Shown here in pieces: positions 1 through 6,302 of a DNA stretch of 10,404 nt. The DNA is from Rubrobacter sp. (lineage in GTDB: Bacteria > Actinomycetota > Rubrobacteria > Rubrobacterales > Rubrobacteraceae), in assembly GCA_019247245.1 (NCBI GenBank), contig JAFAPF010000304.1, forward strand, positions 1 to 10,404, written 5' to 3'. The notes beneath the pieces are model-generated. The model was given only the letters and a program-made list of their open reading frames with translations. It did no database searches and was not told where the DNA came from. Position 1 is the first letter of the stretch. Each line of letters begins with the position of its first letter. The position numbers and the translations under genes were made by a program.

Positions 1-166
1 CGGTCGGCGTGTCTTTCGTTCTAACAACCGTCTGAGCTTCTCCTGGAAACGCCACCGTCGTGTTTTCTCGTCCCTCATACGGATCTCCCAATCTAGGAAA
101 CGTTTCACCCGTTGCCCCTGCGAACACTAGTCTTCACGCTCCTCCTGTACCACGTCCGGCCGTCGG

Positions 167-658
167 CTAGGTGGGGTTGCCTTCTTCCAGATCCATGTCT
201 TCTGGATGCTCGGATTCCAGGCGTTCGCGGGCCACCCGCACATCGCCATCTTCGGGATGGGTAGCCAACCAGTCATCTGCAGCAGCCCTGGCTTCGTCTA
301 TTTCAGATGAGGTTCGGGCCTCAGCCACCTGATTCATGATTTCCTGATGATCGTGCGACGCCTCATCTTTTCTGGCTTGTTCTGATTGTTCTAGTTCTTT
401 CCGTGAAGGTCCCCGAACCAACAGGACTGAATTCCATGGGACGAAGATTGTTCTTCTTTCGTCCGGGTCTAGCATGAAGGCTTCGATACCATTATCGTCG
501 ATCGCTTCCAAAAGGTATATACCTACTCTGGTTTCCTGTGGTCCTGCAATTATCCCGTGTGGGGTGACTTCAGCGGAACTGGCTACGTAATGAAGTTCGA
601 CCCAGTTACCCACCCAAGCTTGTAAGATTGATGCTTTCGTTCCCGATTTCCGGCCCAT
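167..658 (-). CDS. Hypothetical protein with possible small beta-barrel N-terminus and helical tail
   Basis: This encodes 163 residues and I do not recognise a named family. Residues about 12-82 alternate short hydrophobic strands and turns (VGNWVELHYV, RVGIYLLEAI, IFVPWNSVLLVRG), a pattern that resembles a small Sm/Hfq-like or SH3-like barrel; this is inference from pattern only. Residues about 84-163 are strongly charged and helix-prone, with many Glu, Asp, Arg and Ala, and end in an acidic tail. There is no signal peptide or membrane segment, so it is probably cytoplasmic. The ATG at 658 is supported by an AGGGGG Shine-Dalgarno-like stretch about six bases upstream. No adjacent gene shares its strand, so it appears monocistronic. 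An RNA- or protein-binding adaptor role is possible but unproven. Confidence 0.7.
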   Translation of the reverse strand: MGRKSGTKASILQAWVGNWVELHYVASSAEVTPHGIIAGPQETRVGIYLLEAIDDNGIEAFMLDPDERRTIFVPWNSVLLVRGPSRKELEQSEQARKDEASHDHQEIMNQVAEARTSSEIDEARAAADDWLATHPEDGDVRVARERLESEHPEDMDLEEGNPT

Positions 659-1011
659 CGGTTACCCCCTGGTTGCTCTCACCGTTTTGCAGCTAGTCTA
701 GCAGGATGCTACCCCTAAAAACCCAATCGCCGTCCCCTTCTAAAAACGCTAAGACGCGGATGTACTTTCACAGGTGCGTCCCTACACCTTCCTCCCTTTC
801 CAGCATCACCCGTACGGGCGCTAGTGTCGTAACATTCTATCCTTGCTGGTCGTTCCCTGTCGACGTAGGCTATTGGAGCGAGGAAGTCTTTCCCACGGTC
901 ATGCATCCTTTCCCCTACTTATGGTTCTGATCAAAGAAGGGTCAAAGCTTCTTGTAGAATCCTGGCTCGGCGGTCCCGGCTAAAGGTCTGTTGGCTACCT
1001 TTTTCGGTCGG
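659..1011. other. Intergenic region with no convincing gene
   Basis: This stretch between the hypothetical gene and the sortase holds no gene I can defend. A 63-codon minus-strand frame (906 down to 715) has an AGGGG five bases before its ATG, but its composition (very rich in Arg and Gly) and lack of any recognisable motif make it doubtful. A plus-strand frame over nearly the same bases (706-930) has no Shine-Dalgarno site. A weak hairpin (982-987 pairing with 997-1002) lies just before the sortase promoter candidate. Confidence 0.5.
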
Positions 1012-1017
1012 TAAAAT
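991..1017 (+). promoter_or_regulatory. Candidate promoter for a leaderless sortase transcript
   Basis: TAAAAT (1012-1017) is a good match to a sigma-70-type -10 hexamer, with TTGGCT (991-996) as a possible -35 at a short 15-base spacing. A start site about seven bases downstream would fall on or next to the GTG codons at 1024 and 1030, which have no recognisable Shine-Dalgarno site. That arrangement fits a leaderless mRNA, which is common in actinobacteria. The -35 is weak, so confidence is modest. Confidence 0.35.
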
Positions 1018-1023
1018 ACGCTA

Positions 1024-1122
1024 GTGCTCGTGACAAAGAAGTGGCGATGGCCAAAGTACTCTAAGCGAAGCATCTACAAGAGAAGGTGACGAGCAGGCCT
1101 TTTCTTCCTTATACTTCTAACG
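1024..1122 (+). other. In-frame N-terminal extension of the sortase, interrupted by TGA at 1087-1089
   Basis: Reading upstream from the sortase in the same frame gives a GTG start (1024 or 1030), then a lysine- and arginine-rich stretch (TKKWRWPKYSKRS and following), then TGA at 1087-1089. After the TGA the frame continues directly into a hydrophobic run, RAGLFFLILLTVSALAG. A basic cytoplasmic segment followed by one transmembrane helix is the normal N-terminal anchor of a sortase, so the frame was very probably one gene. TGA differs by one base from CGA (Arg), which would suit the arginine cluster. Between the TGA and the GTG at 1123 there is no ATG, GTG or TTG. The stop is either a nonsense mutation or a sequencing error. 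Confidence 0.65.
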
Positions 1123-1740
1123 GTGTCGGCTCTGGCTGGTCTCAAAATCTATCTCTCCTCGGACGTCTTCGAGGGGACGAGCGGTGAGCCACTGGAGCGG
1201 GTTGTCACTCCTACCGTCGAGCAGTCCTCCGAAGAGACCGCGTCTGAACAGGAGGAGCCCCAAGGAGCGGCTGTGGTTCCGAACGATCCTACGCTTTACC
1301 TTACAGTACCCAGACTAGGCATCTACGGCCACACCGTAAGAAACGATGACTCGGAGGCTGCCCTCGCTATAGGAGCCGTCAAGATGCCCGGAACGGGCTT
1401 CCCCTGGCAAGGGGGGGCCAATACTTACATCGCCTGCCACCGGATTGGTTGGCCCGGTACCGAAAGCTACCACCAGTGTCTCAACCTCCCTGCGATGCAA
1501 AAGGGAGACGAGGTCATCCTCGGTGATACCCTCGGCAGGATCTATCGCTACCGGGTAAGCAATGTCTTCACCGTCAAGCCCGGTGATAACTGGGTCATGG
1601 CTCCGATGAGAGGCAGAGATATGGTTTCATTGCAGACCTGTACCGAGACCACCTCTGATTGGTGGACGATAGGGCCGAGGCTCTTTGATGGAGGACCTGA
1701 GTCGGGCCGTTTGATAGTTCAGGCCGACTGGGTCGACTAA
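1123..1740 (+). CDS. Sortase (class E-like), anchor interrupted upstream
   Basis: Sortases are cysteine transpeptidases that cleave a C-terminal sorting signal and join surface proteins to the cell wall or pilin, acting outside the membrane. From the GTG at 1123 the frame has 205 residues. The catalytic domain spans about 57-205: the strand VPRLGI opens it, the catalytic His is in TYIACHRIG (H106), the Cys is in the TC motif LQTCTE (C173), and the Arg is in GRLIVQAD (R196). All three catalytic residues are present. Residues 20-55 form an acidic linker rich in Glu, Ser and Pro. Class E-like is my best match for an actinobacterial single sortase, but the class is not certain. The start at 1123 leaves only the end of the transmembrane helix; the rest lies upstream beyond an in-frame TGA. 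If that stop is real, the protein would lose its anchor. No LPXTG/LAXTG substrate is visible in the window. Confidence 0.85.
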   Translation: MSALAGLKIYLSSDVFEGTSGEPLERVVTPTVEQSSEETASEQEEPQGAAVVPNDPTLYLTVPRLGIYGHTVRNDDSEAALAIGAVKMPGTGFPWQGGANTYIACHRIGWPGTESYHQCLNLPAMQKGDEVILGDTLGRIYRYRVSNVFTVKPGDNWVMAPMRGRDMVSLQTCTETTSDWWTIGPRLFDGGPESGRLIVQADWVD

Positions 1741-2010
1741 TCCGGATCCTCCAGAGGAAGTCCAGTTTCCTGTTTGTTGCACTCTTGTTATCGTCTCGTT
1801 ATCTGCGCTGTGTATAAAGAAAGTCAGTTACGGCACCGGCGCCCGTTTACTCTCCTCCTTGCCTCTACCTCCTTCGCGGGTGCCGGGCTATCTTGGTCTC
1901 CTCGGGATCAGGGCCGTGACGGCCCGCTCGCATCGTAAAGCCCCCAGCCGGGAGCCTTTTACAAGAAGCGGACATATATAGCATTTCAAGCATTTCACGT
2001 AAATTGTCAT
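1741..2010. other. Intergenic region after the sortase
   Basis: No gene is supported here. A compact GC hairpin (GGGCCG at 1911-1916, loop TGA, CGGCCC at 1920-1925) is present but has no T-tract, so I do not call it a terminator. A perfect 9-bp tandem duplication lies at 1980-1997. The last part, from about 1939, is open in the frame of the pseudogene that follows. Confidence 0.5.
1980..1997. repeat. Perfect 9-bp tandem duplication (agcatttca x2)
   Basis: Two identical adjacent copies of agcatttca occupy 1980-1988 and 1989-1997. The unit is a multiple of three, so it does not shift the frame that runs through it into the adjacent pseudogene (it reads AFQAFH). It is one of five such short tandem duplications in the window. 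Confidence 0.9.
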
Positions 2011-2304
2011 CGGATTAATATTCGTAAGGCAACACGTCATGCCGGTAAGGTACTGGCCGCTTTCCTAAAGGACCGGCTGGACGTGACCGATCTAAGGAAC
2101 ACTACTTAGAAAAGCTCAAACGAAGCGGCGTAACTCAACATCCCGGTGGCCTCGAGGCTGCACGCCGGCTCGCTGAGCGGACCGGCTTCACGTCGGGGCG
2201 GTTTATCCCTGGACATCGGTTGCGAAACAGACTGTACGGTGCGCAATTTGACGAAAAAGCCCCAGGCCGGTGTCGTCGCGGTAGACCTCAGGTCGCAGAT
2301 GTGA
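2011..2304 (+). pseudogene. Frameshifted remnant of an unrecognised small gene
   Basis: Three short stretches in alternating frames read as one coherent protein. The first runs to TAG at 2107-2109 and includes ATRHAGKVLAAFLKDRLDV and TDLRNTT. The second, in the next frame from 2106, gives LEKLKRSGVTQHPGG, LEAARRLAERTG and GRFIPGHRLRNRLYG. The third returns to the first frame and ends PQAGVVAVDLRSQM with TGA at 2302-2304. The joined product would be about 100 residues, helical and basic, with no signal peptide. I do not recognise the family. No start codon or Shine-Dalgarno site is clear at the 5' end (no ATG, GTG or TTG in frame after the TAA at 1936), so the beginning is uncertain. The overlap of frames at each break suggests single-base insertions or deletions rather than chance frames. 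Confidence 0.45.
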
Positions 2305-2413
2305 GACCCCCAATGTTTATCGTATCCTAGAGCCGGAGGTTGTTTTGTAGCAACGGCTAACCTTACTATTACCCTTCCAGCCTGACCTCAAGACGTGCCA
2401 AAAGAAGGCGAGG

Positions 2414-2710
2414 ATGAAAATCCGCTTTCTGAGCGGACAACGGCTAGCGGTCTTCACGGGTGCGGGCTTCGCAGACGTGTATTCTACCGTCGGAGCGATC
2501 GATCTTCTGGAAGTAGCTCTCCTTACCCCCGCTCCATACGGAGCTCTGTCCAGAAATACGGCTCCTCCATCTTCCAGGTCATTACAGATCCGACCTTATA
2601 TTCGCTACCAGCAGAGCCTCATGACAGATGATACGGCTCATGTTCGGCTCGTACGTAGGTATGGACTCGACGCAAGCAGAAAGTCCGAACATGAAGGGGT
2701 CACTCAATAA
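2414..2710 (+). CDS. Doubtful hypothetical ORF, 98 codons
   Basis: This is an open frame of 98 codons from ATG 2414, preceded by AGAAGG about five bases upstream. The product has no motif I recognise, no membrane helix and no convincing domain. A second plus-strand frame overlaps most of it (GTG 2395 to 2631), and a minus-strand frame without a good start (about 2598 down to 2330) is also open and has equally protein-like stretches such as GGAVFLDRAPYGAG. I cannot tell which, if any, is coding. The region may be another decayed gene. Confidence 0.2.
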   Translation: MKIRFLSGQRLAVFTGAGFADVYSTVGAIDLLEVALLTPAPYGALSRNTAPPSSRSLQIRPYIRYQQSLMTDDTAHVRLVRRYGLDASRKSEHEGVTQ

Positions 2711-2843
2711 ACCTTCGTAGTGAGCTGCCGGGGACCTGATGGTTCTTGGAAGTTAGCATTCCGTCTAAGTGCTACTCTGGCGAACCGGGTGCGCTATTCT
2801 ATCAGGAGGTTGAGGTGTTTAGGGTAGAGAGGAGTGGCTCCAC

Positions 2844-3098
2844 ATGGAATTGATCGTGCTCATCATACTAATAGTGCTGATCCTGCTGCTGCTGGGACGG
2901 GGCGGAGGTTCGTTGGCGGGGCTCGCTGTTAATGCTGTAGTTGGAGTGGTACTTCTCTTCCTGACGAACCTCGTACTTTCACCGCCCATCCCCATCAACC
3001 TCATCACCGTACTGATCTGCGCCGTCGGTGGTGTGTTCGGCTGGCTTATCATTCTGATCCTACACATCCTGGGGATAGCTTTCTACGTTTCAGTGTAG
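2844..3098 (+). CDS. BofA-family small integral membrane protein
   Basis: This is an 84-residue, almost wholly hydrophobic protein. Segments at about 1-17, 24-45 and 52-80 are predicted membrane helices. The pattern GLAVNAVVGVVLLFLTNLV followed by PIPINLITVLICAVGGVFG matches the pro-sigmaK processing inhibitor BofA family: an N-A-V-x-G helix, then I-P-I-N-x-x-T, then a glycine-rich last helix. In Bacillus, BofA holds back the SpoIVFB protease in the forespore outer membrane. BofA-like proteins also occur in bacteria and archaea that do not sporulate, where their role is unknown, perhaps as regulators of an intramembrane protease. GAGAGGAG lies nine bases before the ATG, supporting this start. 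It is monocistronic and faces the permease gene convergently. Confidence 0.8.
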   Translation: MELIVLIILIVLILLLLGRGGGSLAGLAVNAVVGVVLLFLTNLVLSPPIPINLITVLICAVGGVFGWLIILILHILGIAFYVSV

Positions 3099-3292
3099 TA
3101 GCGGTGTTGCTGTACGCTCGCTAAATTAATATCAACTTTTTCAGACACACCCACCGGCTTTCAGCAAGATGCTCAGCTGCCAAATGGCGCTCTCTACCGT
3201 GGAGGGGGTAATAAATACGTGCCGGCCGGACCCTTCAAAGATCATCTTAAACAGTGAGTACCAGCCAAGAAGCTCTATTCGTCCAGAGCTTC
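3099..3292. other. Intergenic gap between convergent genes
   Basis: This lies between the BofA-family gene and the end of the permease gene. It holds an AT-rich patch (3123-3142) but no clean hairpin plus T-tract for a terminator and no supported gene. Confidence 0.5.
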
Positions 3293-4057
3293 CTACTGGA
3301 AAAAGAGCCAGGCGGCTGCGGCGATCCCGTAGATTATAATGCTTATCCGAAGCACGCGGTCGCTCATCCGTTGGGCAAGCTGAGCACCGACCTGGCCGCC
3401 TACTATAGAGGTGGGTGCTATCACCGCTACGGCCGTCCACGCCACGGGTGTAAGCACGGCAAAACCCAGAGCCGCAACGCCACCGATCACCATCTGCAAG
3501 AACGCCTTTAAAGCGTTCAGCCGCTGCAGCGTATCATCCAGGGTAAGGTTCAATAGGGCTAGGACGGCCACCCCCAGAGCAGCGCCGAAGTACCCTCCAT
3601 ATGCAGCGGCCAGCGTCTGCGTCAGAAACGCGCCGACACCGGGACGACCGTTCTGATCTCGGCGCCCTCCAAGAAACCGCCCCAGATAGGGTTCGATCGC
3701 CAGCAGCCCGCAAGCTACAAGCACGAGGAAAGGAGCGATATCCTCGAACGCCGTTTGGGAGCTTGCCAGGATTAATCCCACCCCTGTAAGGCTACCCAGC
3801 ACGCTTGCGGGCGTAAGCACCACTGTTCTCTTTCGCTGACCAGCTAGGCTACGCCGGTAACCCCACGCTCCTCCGACGTAGCCGGGAAAAGCGGCTACGT
3901 TGTTCGTTACGTTGGCGGTAAGCGGCGGGTACCCTGTAGCAATCAAGACCGGAAAGGAGACTAACGTGCCGCCTCCGGCAGCGGCGTTCAGCGCCCCGGA
4001 GACAAAGCCCGCGCCGGCTAGAATAAATCCCTGCCATAGAGTCAGATCTATAGGCAC
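3293..4057 (-). CDS. TauE/SafE (TSUP) family membrane permease
   Basis: TSUP proteins are polytopic inner-membrane permeases; studied members export sulfite or sulfoacetate, or move other small organic anions. The product is 254 residues from GTG 4057 and strongly hydrophobic, with about seven to eight helices. The family's N-terminal signature is clear: GAGFVSGALNAAAGGGTLVS, then FPVLIATGYPPLTANVTNN. The second half carries the matching repeat (GAFLTQTLAAAYGGYFGAALG), consistent with the internal duplication of the family. I prefer GTG 4057 to the TTG at 4075 because an AGGAAGG site sits exactly seven bases before the GTG and the TTG directly follows an in-frame stop. The upstream CPBP gene ends 73 bases away on the same strand, so co-transcription is likely. 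The substrate cannot be read from sequence. Confidence 0.88.
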   Translation of the reverse strand: MPIDLTLWQGFILAGAGFVSGALNAAAGGGTLVSFPVLIATGYPPLTANVTNNVAAFPGYVGGAWGYRRSLAGQRKRTVVLTPASVLGSLTGVGLILASSQTAFEDIAPFLVLVACGLLAIEPYLGRFLGGRRDQNGRPGVGAFLTQTLAAAYGGYFGAALGVAVLALLNLTLDDTLQRLNALKAFLQMVIGGVAALGFAVLTPVAWTAVAVIAPTSIVGGQVGAQLAQRMSDRVLRISIIIYGIAAAAWLFFQ

Positions 4058-4116
4058 CTGGGAGCCTTCCTGCAATCATCTGGTCCCGATGCTTGCTTTG
4101 GAGGTACACGGTCTTC

Positions 4117-4134
4117 ACGCTTCACACGCTTCAC
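4117..4134. repeat. Perfect 9-bp tandem duplication (acgcttcac x2)
   Basis: Two identical copies (4117-4125, 4126-4134) lie between the CPBP and TSUP genes and overlap the CPBP stop codon (4131-4133). The repeated bases read GTGAAGCGT twice on the minus strand. Confidence 0.9.
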
Positions 4135-5075
4135 AGTATGTGCTTCCCTTCGTAGGAAAGATTAGGTGGCCTGAACACTACGACCAGTGCCACGGCCCAA
4201 ACTATGAGCATCGTGTTTATAGTGTCGTAAATGAACCCCGTATCCGCGGATGAGGCGTCCCAGAAGTTGTAGCCACCATGGAACAAAGCAGCCATCAAAA
4301 TGCTTCCACGCGTACTGTTGTATAACCACGTAAGTATGATGGCTAGCGCCAAAAAGCCATGTGCAGCCAGCAGTAGTACGGAAAAGCCTAGTATCATATA
4401 GTTGCCATAATAGAAAAACCGGGGCAGGTGCCAGCCCACCCACAACAAGGTAACGATGAGGGTAGCGGACAAAGCACTCATGTTATCCTGCAGTTTGGGC
4501 CAGGCATAGCCGCGCCAACCGCTCCCTTCTCCTATCCCGGCAGTGAGGATCCAAAAGATCCAACCAGTCCATCCTAGATAGGGCAGATAAGTTATACTCC
4601 CGAGCAGGCTCAGGTCTGGCGGTTCGTCTCCCATGCCAACAACGACTATGCCCGTTGCAATACCGAACAGCGCTAATGGTGAAAAGACGGCAACCAGCAC
4701 CCAATCCCATCCGACCCACCACTTTATCATCTGCTGAAAAAGCCTACGAAGGCCATCTGTTCCGTTAGCTACCGACGTCGTAATGATCGCGGCCGAGAGG
4801 GGCGCGTAGTCGTTCAGATGATGTAAGGCGAAAGGTACAGACGCGTCGATAAAACCTTGCGCGGAGGCGACGAGCGGGGCCACGATAATCCAGGAGATTG
4901 CATAGGCGAGAATAAAGTAGGTGATGATCGGGTGTTCCTTCACCCATAGTGAAGCCTTCCCAACCAAAACGAAGCTACTCCCTTGTTCCGCTTTTATGAG
5001 CTCTGGCAATATACTGATAAAAGAGCGGTTCTGCTTACGAAACTCCTTACTGGCGGTACTCTGGAGATTTACCAA
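4131..5075 (-). CDS. CPBP family intramembrane metalloprotease-like protein
   Basis: CPBP (CAAX protease and bacteriocin-processing) proteins are multi-helix membrane proteases related to Rce1. The three family motifs are visible: GEGSGWRGYAW (E183, R188), WVGWHLPRF (H216) and ALFHGGYNF (H266, N270). Motif one is normally EExxxR; here the second Glu is Gly (codon GGG in place of GAG or GAA), a one-base change that may weaken activity. About seven to eight helices cover residues 48-300. The frame is open from TTG 5075 (314 residues), but the first 36 residues are hydrophilic and unlike the family, so a start at TTG 4967 (residue 37, GGGAG ten bases before) or GTG 4943 (residue 45) may be real. 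Bacterial members take part in bacteriocin immunity, prenyl-protein processing or envelope stress; the target here is unknown. It is followed by the TSUP gene, probably in one transcript. Confidence 0.82.
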   Translation of the reverse strand: MVNLQSTASKEFRKQNRSFISILPELIKAEQGSSFVLVGKASLWVKEHPIITYFILAYAISWIIVAPLVASAQGFIDASVPFALHHLNDYAPLSAAIITTSVANGTDGLRRLFQQMIKWWVGWDWVLVAVFSPLALFGIATGIVVVGMGDEPPDLSLLGSITYLPYLGWTGWIFWILTAGIGEGSGWRGYAWPKLQDNMSALSATLIVTLLWVGWHLPRFFYYGNYMILGFSVLLLAAHGFLALAIILTWLYNSTRGSILMAALFHGGYNFWDASSADTGFIYDTINTMLIVWAVALVVVFRPPNLSYEGKHIL

Positions 5076-5105
5076 GGCGATGAAGCCCCATAAAAGAGAG
5101 GATTG

Positions 5106-5237
5106 ATGAGCGAAACGTTAAGAGAGGTGGTCCTTGCCTTTAGCAGCACGACCACGATCTTGCTCTGTTCCCCTGCCATGGTGGTACTGGCTATCTGGCA
5201 TGAGATACGCGAACGACGTCGGCAGCGTGATCGGTAG
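5106..5237 (+). CDS. Small single-pass membrane protein, 43 residues
   Basis: A short frame from ATG 5106 encodes 43 residues. Residues about 7-32 form one hydrophobic helix (LAFSSTTTILLCSPAMVVLA is its core), followed by a very basic tail, HEIRERRRQRDR. This is a typical small inner-membrane protein with its C-terminus in the cytoplasm. GAGAGG lies four to five bases before the ATG, a short but usable spacing. It is read divergently from the CPBP gene, whose longest frame starts only 30 bases away. The family is not recognised. The length is short enough that chance cannot be excluded, but the ribosome binding site, helix and positive tail together favour a real gene. Confidence 0.5.
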   Translation: MSETLREVVLAFSSTTTILLCSPAMVVLAIWHEIRERRRQRDR

Positions 5238-5342
5238 AACGTAGATGTTATATCCGCATTAGACGGCGAAGCACCCTACCACGGGTGGCTGAGGCGTGTT
5301 ATCCCTGTAGCCACTTCTCCATCCTGGAGGTCGTCATATTGC

Positions 5343-6116
5343 CTATATAAAAGGGTAGATCTCCGTGTTGACCTCGTCGGTGCGTGCTATGAAGCCCGGG
5401 TAATATGTCCCTCGAGAACTCGCAGCCTGGCCTCGAGGATCTCATAGGCAAGAGCTTCGCGCTGTCAACGTGTGTCATCTAATCCTCGCTGTTGTGGAGC
5501 GCTAGTACCGGAGAGCTGATGTCTTCGCACGCCGGCAAAACGTCGAAGCGTGCGCCGGCCATCATTTGCTCTAGGCAGGCGAGTTGCAAAGGCGTGTTCA
5601 TAATGCGCCCCCTTGGCACCTGATCGAACTTATCTGTATGGCCGCCAAGATAGGCGGCGGAGGTTGCCGAGTTAAACCTCCGGTGCACTAGTTGGCACGG
5701 TTCTGGCCCTCAAGCCAACATCGCTCTGAAGGTCTCCCAAGACATAGGCACGCTCCCTGGGGCTCCGTGGGTAGTGAAGATAGATCAGCACGAGTCGGTC
5801 CACGCGGGCCTCTGTAGCGCCAGCTCCTGCGCCACGAAGCCCATACACAATACGTGGGTGTTTTAGATGTCGAGGTGATCTAACAACGCTCAAGTCCAAG
5901 GGCCAGGTTGGCAACGCTGTGGACGTGGTTCTTCGAGCCCATAAGGTCCAGGTTCCGGGTGCCGAAGTCGACAACACGGGAATAGCGCTAGAGCGTCGGA
6001 ACCTGTTTGAACCAGCACCAGCCTTCGAGATCCAGCCCGAAGATGAGTAGAGAGGGAGGGCCTTCACCATAAACGTCGTAGTCGATGCTCGTATCGCCGG
6101 AGACCACTAGGGGCAT
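5343..6116 (-). pseudogene. Alpha/beta hydrolase pseudogene
   Basis: Read from ATG 6116 on the minus strand, the frame begins like an alpha/beta hydrolase: IDYDVYGEGPPSLLIFGL, then WCWFKQVPTL, TAG at 5988-5990, then YSRVVDFGTRNL. Further pieces follow in shifting frames: HLDI (TAA) NTHVLCMGFVAQELAL, ARVDRLVLIYLHYP, ARFDVLPACEDISSPVLALH with NSED, LRVLEGHITRAS, and a last piece ARTDEVNTEIYPFI ending at TAG 5343-5345. The total span (about 258 codons) matches a full-length member of the family. The acid residue (SED) and the GH of the triad region remain, but the nucleophile elbow, normally GxSxGG, reads VLCMGF and has lost the Ser. At least three stops and several frameshifts make it non-functional. 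It is divergent from the SBP56 gene, with 186 bases between them. Confidence 0.8.
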
Positions 6117-6218
6117 GATCCTATCACCGTCCTCTTGGCAGCTTTCACGCTATCCCCGTAGAAGGGTGGTGCGGTATTTAGACAGCCCTTAGTCTCTGGC
6201 TTCGGGGGCATTTCCTCG

Positions 6219-6247
6219 TTGCGCTACCTACGTGAATATGCTCTAAT
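6219..6247 (+). promoter_or_regulatory. Candidate promoter for the SBP56 gene
   Basis: TTGCGC (6219-6224) and TCTAAT (6242-6247) are separated by 17 bases, the best spacing for a sigma-70-type promoter. The start site would lie near 6254, giving a leader of about 50 bases before the ATG at 6303. The second base of the -10 is C rather than the usual A, so this is a moderate candidate. Confidence 0.35.
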
Positions 6248-6302
6248 CGTGGGTAATTAATCTCACAGGGACTAGGGGAACTACAGCGAGGAGCCTAAAA
6301 CC

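Noticed and set aside
706..930. Plus-strand 74-codon ORF
   Set aside because: No Shine-Dalgarno site, unlikely composition (Ser, Pro, Phe, Trp rich) and overlap with an equally weak minus-strand frame.
982..1004. Hairpin plus T-run before the sortase as a rho-independent terminator
   Set aside because: The stem is only six mostly weak pairs with a nine-base loop, and it lies inside the likely promoter.
1087..1089. TGA in the sortase frame read as selenocysteine
   Set aside because: It lies in the basic cytoplasmic tail, far from the catalytic site; no SECIS-like hairpin follows, and the selenium-binding protein nearby does not itself contain or require selenocysteine coding.
3141..3440. Minus-strand 99-codon ORF at the end of the permease gene
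   Set aside because: Half of it is an out-of-frame reading of the TSUP gene, and the rest has no motif or start support.
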